From Psychromarinibacter halotolerans (GTDB lineage Bacteria; Pseudomonadota; Alphaproteobacteria; Rhodobacterales; Rhodobacteraceae): a DNA stretch of 64,000 bases. The notes beneath the pieces were generated by a model. That model worked only from the letters and a program-made list of their open reading frames with translations, ran no database searches and was not told the DNA's origin. Shown piece by piece: positions 59,685-64,000 of this stretch. The number at the start of each line of letters is the position of its first letter. The first letter of the stretch is position 1. The position numbers and the translations under genes were made by a program. The stretch is taken from positions 372,001-436,000 of the forward strand of contig NZ_JARGYD010000002.1 in assembly GCF_029168315.1 (NCBI RefSeq), written 5' to 3'.

Positions 59685-60506
59685 ATGTTCCAGCAGCGAC
59701 CAAGGCAGACGACGCTTCAGTCGGCGATCGCCATTGTCGAGCTGATCTATCACGCCACCGTCCGCAACATCCGCAAAAGCCACGGCAACGCGGTGGTCGG
59801 CCTGCTGATGTCGATCATGCAGACGGTGATCTTGGTCGCGGTGTTTTGGGTGATGTTCGCCATCCTCGGCCTGCGTGGCAACGCGATCCGGGGCGATTTC
59901 CTGCTGTATATCATGTCGGGGATCTTCCTGTTCCTGACCCACAACAAGGCGGTCAGCGCGGTTCTGGGGTCCGAAGGGCCCACATCCCCGATGATGCAGC
60001 ATGGGCCGATGAACACGACCATCGCCATCGCGTCGGCGGCGATCGGGACGCTGTACATCCAGACGCTTGCGCTGGTGGTGGTGCTGTTCGTCTACCACGT
60101 TGCCTTTACCCGCATCGACATCCTGCATCCCGTCGCCGCTTACGGCATGGTGCTGTTGTCGTGGTTCTCGGGGTGCGCCGTGGGGCTGGTGTTTCTGGCG
60201 ATGAAGCCGTGGGCGCCGAACTTCGTGAACATCGGGTCGCAGATCTATACCCGCGCCAACATGGTGGCGTCGGGCAAGATGTTCGTCGCCAACACGATGC
60301 CGACCTACATGCTGGCGATGTTCGACTGGAACCCGCTGTTTCACTGCATCGATCAGGCGCGGGGGTTCGTTTTCCTGAACTACAACCCGCACTACAGCAG
60401 CGTGACCTATCCGATCATCCTGTCGCTGGTCCTGATCATGATCGGCATGATGGGCGAGTTCTATACACGCAAACACGCATCCCGTAGCTGGGGCGCCGGC
60501 AAGTAA
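59685..60506 (+). CDS. polysaccharide-export ABC transporter permease (KpsM-like)
   Basis: 273 residues with six hydrophobic segments of the ABC-2 type used for capsule and O-antigen export. HATVRNIRKSHGNAVVGLLM and WNPLFHCIDQARGF are group-2 capsule permease blocks. I chose the ATG at 59685 because GGAAGG is 5 nt upstream; an ATG at 59643 has no ribosome site. Its ATPase partner is not in the window. It diverges from cysQ, so one promoter region may serve both. Confidence 0.84.
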   Translation: MFQQRPRQTTLQSAIAIVELIYHATVRNIRKSHGNAVVGLLMSIMQTVILVAVFWVMFAILGLRGNAIRGDFLLYIMSGIFLFLTHNKAVSAVLGSEGPTSPMMQHGPMNTTIAIASAAIGTLYIQTLALVVVLFVYHVAFTRIDILHPVAAYGMVLLSWFSGCAVGLVFLAMKPWAPNFVNIGSQIYTRANMVASGKMFVANTMPTYMLAMFDWNPLFHCIDQARGFVFLNYNPHYSSVTYPIILSLVLIMIGMMGEFYTRKHASRSWGAGK

Positions 60507-60603
60507 CCGCGCGCCTTTTCCTGCATCCAAGCTACACGTTTACGGGCGCGCTGGGCGGGGAATACAGTCTCTGTTATTCGGGTTGGCCCTCGGGAGATGG
60601 GCG

Positions 60604-61161
60604 ATGTTCACGGAATACCGTATCGACCGGAGTTCCCGCATCACCTGGGTCTGCCGGAACTGGGATGAAAGCACGACGCGCAACGGCGCGACGCGGCTGA
60701 CCTCGGCCAGCGTGATCGGGCGGCGTCTGTGGGACTTCGTGTCCGGACGGGACACGCGCGAGTATCTCGAGGCGCTTTTCCACTGGTCGCGTGGGCACGA
60801 TGTTCCGCTGCACATCGCTTACCGATGCGACATGCCCGACGAAGAACGGTACTATCGCATGTCGGTTTGCAGCACCGGGCCGGACGAGGTTGGGGTATCG
60901 CACCGGCTGCTGCAACGGATCGCCGCGCCGGACCCGCCGCAGTTCAGCTCTCATGATGGACAGGAAAGTTCGGCCCGCTGCTCTGTCTGTTGCCGCTACA
61001 AGATCGGCGATACGTGGGTCGACCCGTATCGCACCGGCCAGCACATGCGGATGTCCGGGCCCTTCACCGTGTGTGGCGAGTGTCGAAACACCGCGCTGGA
61101 AACGATCCGTCTTAGCCTGTCCGCCGATATATCGAAGCGGCAAGGACCGCACAGTCCCTGA
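60604..61161 (+). CDS. PAS-like domain protein with C-terminal zinc-ribbon cysteines
   Basis: 185 residues. The first ~105 read like a PAS-type sensor (VIGRRLWDFVSGRDTREYLEALF, then YRCDMPDEERYYRMSV). The C-terminus has paired cysteines CSVCC (126-130) and CGEC (157-160), a likely zinc ribbon. No output domain, membrane segment or signal peptide is seen. GGGAGATG precedes the ATG at 60604. It may sense redox, metal or a ligand and act through protein contact. Function is unknown. Confidence 0.7.
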   Translation: MFTEYRIDRSSRITWVCRNWDESTTRNGATRLTSASVIGRRLWDFVSGRDTREYLEALFHWSRGHDVPLHIAYRCDMPDEERYYRMSVCSTGPDEVGVSHRLLQRIAAPDPPQFSSHDGQESSARCSVCCRYKIGDTWVDPYRTGQHMRMSGPFTVCGECRNTALETIRLSLSADISKRQGPHSP

Positions 61162-61185
61162 CCGCGTGCAAATCGGTCGTTGGGT

Positions 61186-61794
61186 TCAGTCGACGACGCG
61201 AAGTGTCAGGTTCAGCCGCCCTTCCGCGTCCAGCAGAGTAGAGGTCCCCGGCCGGATGCGATCGACGCCGTGATAGGTCAGCCGCGCCGCGTCCCCCATC
61301 ACCACGACATCGCCGGACCCAAGCCAGATGGATTCCGTCTTGCCGCCACGGCTGTCGTTGCCGATCCGGAACAGCCCGTCATCGCCCAAAGAGATCGACA
61401 CGACGGGGAACGAAAAGTCGGCCTCGTCCTTGTCCTGATGCATCCCCATGCGCGCGCCGGGCGGGTAGAAATTGACCAAGCAGCAGTCCGGCTGGCGCTC
61501 CAGCCCCGTCACTTTGCGCCACAAATCCAGCACGCTTTCGGGGATCGCGGGCCATGCCACGCCGGACGGATGCTGCGGCACGTACCGGTATCCTTTCCGG
61601 TCCGAGAACCAGCCGTATTTGCCGGCAGAGGTCATGCGAACCGACATCGGTTTTCCATAGGGCGTCATGGGCGAAAACAGCGGTGCGGCAGCCACCACGC
61701 GGCGGATGTCCGTCGCCATGCCGGATTGCGCGGGGCCGTCGAGAAACCCCTTGAAAATCCTGAATCCCCGAACTGTCAGCGGTGTATCGGTCAC
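61186..61794 (-). CDS. alkB: alpha-ketoglutarate-dependent DNA repair dioxygenase
   Basis: 202 residues. The Fe(II) ligands are His119, Asp121 and His175 (GMHQDKDE, TYHGVDR) and the 2-oxoglutarate arginines are Arg193 and Arg199 (RLNLTLRVV). It reverses N-methyl damage such as 1-methyladenine in DNA. The length and the NFYPPGARMGMHQDKDE segment are E. coli AlkB-like. It converges with the PAS-like gene and diverges from dnaK. Confidence 0.93.
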   Translation of the reverse strand: MTDTPLTVRGFRIFKGFLDGPAQSGMATDIRRVVAAAPLFSPMTPYGKPMSVRMTSAGKYGWFSDRKGYRYVPQHPSGVAWPAIPESVLDLWRKVTGLERQPDCCLVNFYPPGARMGMHQDKDEADFSFPVVSISLGDDGLFRIGNDSRGGKTESIWLGSGDVVVMGDAARLTYHGVDRIRPGTSTLLDAEGRLNLTLRVVD

Positions 61795-61841
61795 TTCATC
61801 ACGTAACTGTCAAAAACCGTCATTTTAAAGCGGCGGACTCG

Positions 61842-61871
61842 CTTGCAGCGTATTTCCCCCCTCCCTATATA
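61842..61871 (+). promoter_or_regulatory. RpoH-type heat-shock promoter of dnaK
   Basis: CTTG at 61842-61845 and CCTATATA at 61864-61871 with an 18-nt spacer match the alphaproteobacterial RpoH consensus (CTTG-N17/18-CYTATNT). It leaves a leader of about 105 nt before the dnaK start. Confidence 0.7.
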
Positions 61872-61983
61872 CGCCGAGAAGCCGCAACGGGTAGGCCAAA
61901 CACTCTTTGCAATTCATGGGATAGGGGCACGGTGCCTCATAGGGCCGAGCCCCGCAACATCGCCGAAAGAGAGGATCTTGAGC

Positions 61984-63906
61984 ATGGCTAAAGTCATCGG
62001 TATCGACCTCGGGACGACCAACAGCTGCGTCGCCATCATGGACGGTTCGCAACCCCGAGTGATCGAAAACGCCGAAGGCGCACGGACGACGCCGTCCATT
62101 GTCGGTTTCACCGACGACGAGCGCCTTGTCGGTCAGTCCGCCAAACGGCAGGCTGTCACGAACCCCACCAACACCGTCTTCGCGGTCAAGCGCCTTGTGG
62201 GCCGCCGCGTAAGCGACGCCGAAGTCGAGAAAGACAAAAATCTCGTACCGTACAACATCGTTGACGGCGGCAACGGCGACGCGTGGGTCCAGGTGAAGGG
62301 CGAGAACTACTCGCCGTCGCAGATCTCTGCCTTCATCCTTGGGAAAATGAAAGAAACCGCCGAGAACTATCTTGGCGAGGAAGTGACGCAGGCGGTCATC
62401 ACCGTTCCCGCGTACTTCAACGACCAACAGCGTCAGGCCACGAAAGACGCCGGCAAGATCGCCGGTCTCGAAGTGCTGCGCATCATCAACGAGCCGACCG
62501 CGGCCGCGCTGGCCTATGGCCTCGACAAGAAAGAGTCGAAGACGATCGCCGTCTACGACCTTGGCGGCGGTACGTTCGACATCACCATTCTGGAAATCGA
62601 CGACGGCCTGTTCGAGGTGAAGTCCACGAACGGCGACACGTTCCTGGGCGGTGAAGACTTCGACATGCGCATCGTGAACTACCTCGCCGAGGAGTTCAAA
62701 AAAGAGAACGGCGTCGATCTGACCAAGGACAAGATGGCCCTGCAGCGTCTGAAGGAAGCTGCCGAGAAGGCCAAGATCGAACTGTCCTCCGCCAGCCAGA
62801 CCGAGATCAACCAGCCGTTCATCTCGATGGGCTCGGACGGTGCGCCGCTGCACATGGTCATGAAGCTGACCCGCGCCAAGCTGGAAAGCCTTGTCAACGA
62901 CCTGATCAAGAACTCGATCAAGCCGTGCCAAGCCGCGCTGAAAGATGCCGGTCTGACAACGTCGGACATCGACGAGGTCGTGCTGGTCGGCGGTCAGACC
63001 CGGATGCCGAAAGTCATCGAGGAAGTGACCAAGTTCTTCGGGAAAGAGCCCCACAAGGGCGTGAACCCGGACGAGGTCGTCGCGATGGGTGCCGCCATTC
63101 AGGCCGGCGTGCTGCAGGGTGACGTGAAAGACGTCGTGCTGCTGGACGTGACCCCGCTGTCGCTGGGCATCGAGACGCTGGGTGGCGTGTTCACCCGCCT
63201 GATCGACCGCAACACCACGATCCCGACCAAGAAGTCGCAGATCTTCTCGACCGCCGAGGACAACCAGAACGCGGTGACCATCCGCGTGTTCCAAGGCGAA
63301 CGGGAAATGGCGGCGGACAACAAGCTTCTGGGTCAGTTCAACCTTGAAGACATCCCGCCCGCTCCGCGTGGCCTGCCCCAGATCGAGGTGACCTTCGACA
63401 TCGATGCCAACGGCATCGTCCACGTCGGTGCCAAGGACAAAGGCACCAACAAAGAGCAGAAGATCACGATCCAGGCGTCGGGCGGTCTGTCGGACGACGA
63501 GATCGAGAACATGGTCCGCGACGCCGAGGCGAATGCCGAGGCGGACAAAGGTCGCCGCGAGCTGGTCGAAGCCAAGAACCAGGCCGAAAGCCTTATCCAC
63601 TCGACCGAGAAGTCGATGGAAGAGCATTCGGACAAGGTGGATCCGACCACGATCGAAGCCATCGAACTGGCCATCGCCAACCTCAAGGAACAGCTTGAGA
63701 CGGAAGATGCCGGCAAGATCAAAGGCGGCATCCAGAACGTCACCGAGGCCGCGATGAAGCTGGGCGAGGCCATCTACAAGGCCGAGCAAGCGAAGGCCGA
63801 AGGCGGTGACGCCGGTTCCGATGAAGGCGAAGAGCCGCGCGGCGTCGACGACGACATCGTCGATGCGGACTTCGAGGACCTCGACGACAACAAGCGCGCT
63901 TCGTAA
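61984..63906 (+). CDS. dnaK: molecular chaperone DnaK (Hsp70)
   Basis: 640 residues, full length. The ATPase domain starts MAKVIGIDLGTTNSCVAIMD and has AVITVPAYFNDQQRQATKDA and IAVYDLGGGTFDITIL. The interdomain linker is DVVLLDVTPLSLGIE, and the substrate domain and a helical lid end in the charged tail DDDIVDADFEDLDDNKRAS. It folds proteins with DnaJ and GrpE. GAGAGGA precedes the ATG at 61984. Confidence 0.97.
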   Translation: MAKVIGIDLGTTNSCVAIMDGSQPRVIENAEGARTTPSIVGFTDDERLVGQSAKRQAVTNPTNTVFAVKRLVGRRVSDAEVEKDKNLVPYNIVDGGNGDAWVQVKGENYSPSQISAFILGKMKETAENYLGEEVTQAVITVPAYFNDQQRQATKDAGKIAGLEVLRIINEPTAAALAYGLDKKESKTIAVYDLGGGTFDITILEIDDGLFEVKSTNGDTFLGGEDFDMRIVNYLAEEFKKENGVDLTKDKMALQRLKEAAEKAKIELSSASQTEINQPFISMGSDGAPLHMVMKLTRAKLESLVNDLIKNSIKPCQAALKDAGLTTSDIDEVVLVGGQTRMPKVIEEVTKFFGKEPHKGVNPDEVVAMGAAIQAGVLQGDVKDVVLLDVTPLSLGIETLGGVFTRLIDRNTTIPTKKSQIFSTAEDNQNAVTIRVFQGEREMAADNKLLGQFNLEDIPPAPRGLPQIEVTFDIDANGIVHVGAKDKGTNKEQKITIQASGGLSDDEIENMVRDAEANAEADKGRRELVEAKNQAESLIHSTEKSMEEHSDKVDPTTIEAIELAIANLKEQLETEDAGKIKGGIQNVTEAAMKLGEAIYKAEQAKAEGGDAGSDEGEEPRGVDDDIVDADFEDLDDNKRAS

Positions 63907-63925
63907 GCGTCGCCAGATGCGCTTG

Positions 63926-63957
63926 GACCGGCCTCGACAAAACCGGGGCCGGTCTTT
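63926..63957 (+). terminator. hairpin between dnaK and dnaJ
   Basis: GACCGGCC at 63926-63933 pairs perfectly with GGCCGGTC at 63947-63954 and TTT follows. It may partly terminate the dnaK transcript so that dnaJ is made in smaller amount. Confidence 0.6.
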
Positions 63958-63978
63958 GCGTTAGGAGAGAACATCTAA

Positions 63979-64000
63979 ATGGCAAAACGTGACTTTTACG
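63979..64000 (+). CDS. dnaJ: DnaJ co-chaperone (5' end only)
   Basis: Only MAKRDFY is visible before the window ends. GGAGAGA lies 10 nt upstream of the ATG. The residues match the start of DnaJ, and the place directly after dnaK is where dnaJ is expected. Confidence 0.85.

Noticed and set aside
61825..63789. 654-codon minus-strand ORF opposite dnaK
   Set aside because: Antisense ORFs opposite dnaK are a known artefact of its codon structure; no independent support here.
1..64000. CRISPR arrays, insertion sequences, prophage, restriction or defence systems
   Set aside because: I saw no regularly spaced direct repeats, transposase or integrase motifs, phage structural genes or recognised defence genes in any frame.

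Overview
The window is high-GC DNA from an alphaproteobacterium, most likely the Rhodobacteraceae (Roseobacter group). The evidence is a petP-petR-type regulator pair, a rhodobacterial VPLPA-CTERM protein, a FzlA-like GST-fold protein, a TRAP (DctPQM) transporter, a NodH-type sulfotransferase, an alphaproteobacterial RpoH-type promoter before dnaK, and a palindromic intergenic repeat of the kind common in this family. Genes are dense, and ATGA or TGATG overlaps are frequent. I see no insertion sequence, phage, CRISPR array, rRNA or plasmid origin. The only tRNA is tRNA-Leu(CAG).

Layout, left to right. 0-9 kb: a secreted hypothetical, soluble transhydrogenase sthA, a Hint-domain protein, petR/petP, branched-chain aminotransferase ilvE, a two-gene membrane-anchored hypothetical module, a DMT exporter and a small basic protein. 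9-20 kb: queG, fzlA-like, mtgA, glutamate synthase (gltB, a GFA protein, gltD), uppP and an NDUFA9-like SDR. 20-27 kb: tRNA-Leu, a VPLPA-CTERM protein, arfB with an unusual leader RNA, yhhQ, an overlapping run of phytase-like lipoprotein, mepA and a UMF1 transporter, then yggT. 27-34 kb: recQ, yaaA, trhO, pncA, pncB, an FAH-family enzyme and a formate/nitrite-type channel. 34-40 kb: GntR regulator, TRAP transporter and a MetE-like zinc enzyme. 39.8-43.3 kb: a copper island of cytochrome c, CopA ATPase and CueR with two CueR-type promoters. 43-49 kb: an SDR, an RNase D-like exonuclease, kdsD, lptC-lptA-lptB, hpf and ptsN. 49-60.5 kb: a surface-polysaccharide cluster. 60.6-64 kb: a PAS-like zinc-ribbon protein, alkB, dnaK and the start of dnaJ.

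How genes fit together. kdsD and kdsB supply Kdo and lptCAB move lipopolysaccharide, so outer-envelope assembly is a recurring theme. The minus-strand run cysQ, kdsB, GT2, galU, galE, GT4, GT2-like, GT14 and sulfotransferase, with a divergent KpsM-like ABC permease, reads as a pathway for a sulfated surface glycan in which CysQ clears the PAP left by sulfotransfer. pncA and pncB form an NAD salvage pair. GntR, DctPQM and the MetE-like protein suggest uptake and demethylation of a small methylated carboxylate.

The most unusual signal is the roughly 400-bp gap upstream of arfB. Its minus strand carries a 17-nt match to the Shine-Dalgarno complement of 16S rRNA, an 18-codon mini-ORF, a 9-nt internal copy of the anti-Shine-Dalgarno sequence and a strong intrinsic terminator, all before the ribosome-rescue gene arfB. 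It looks like a translation-sensing attenuator or a structured small RNA.
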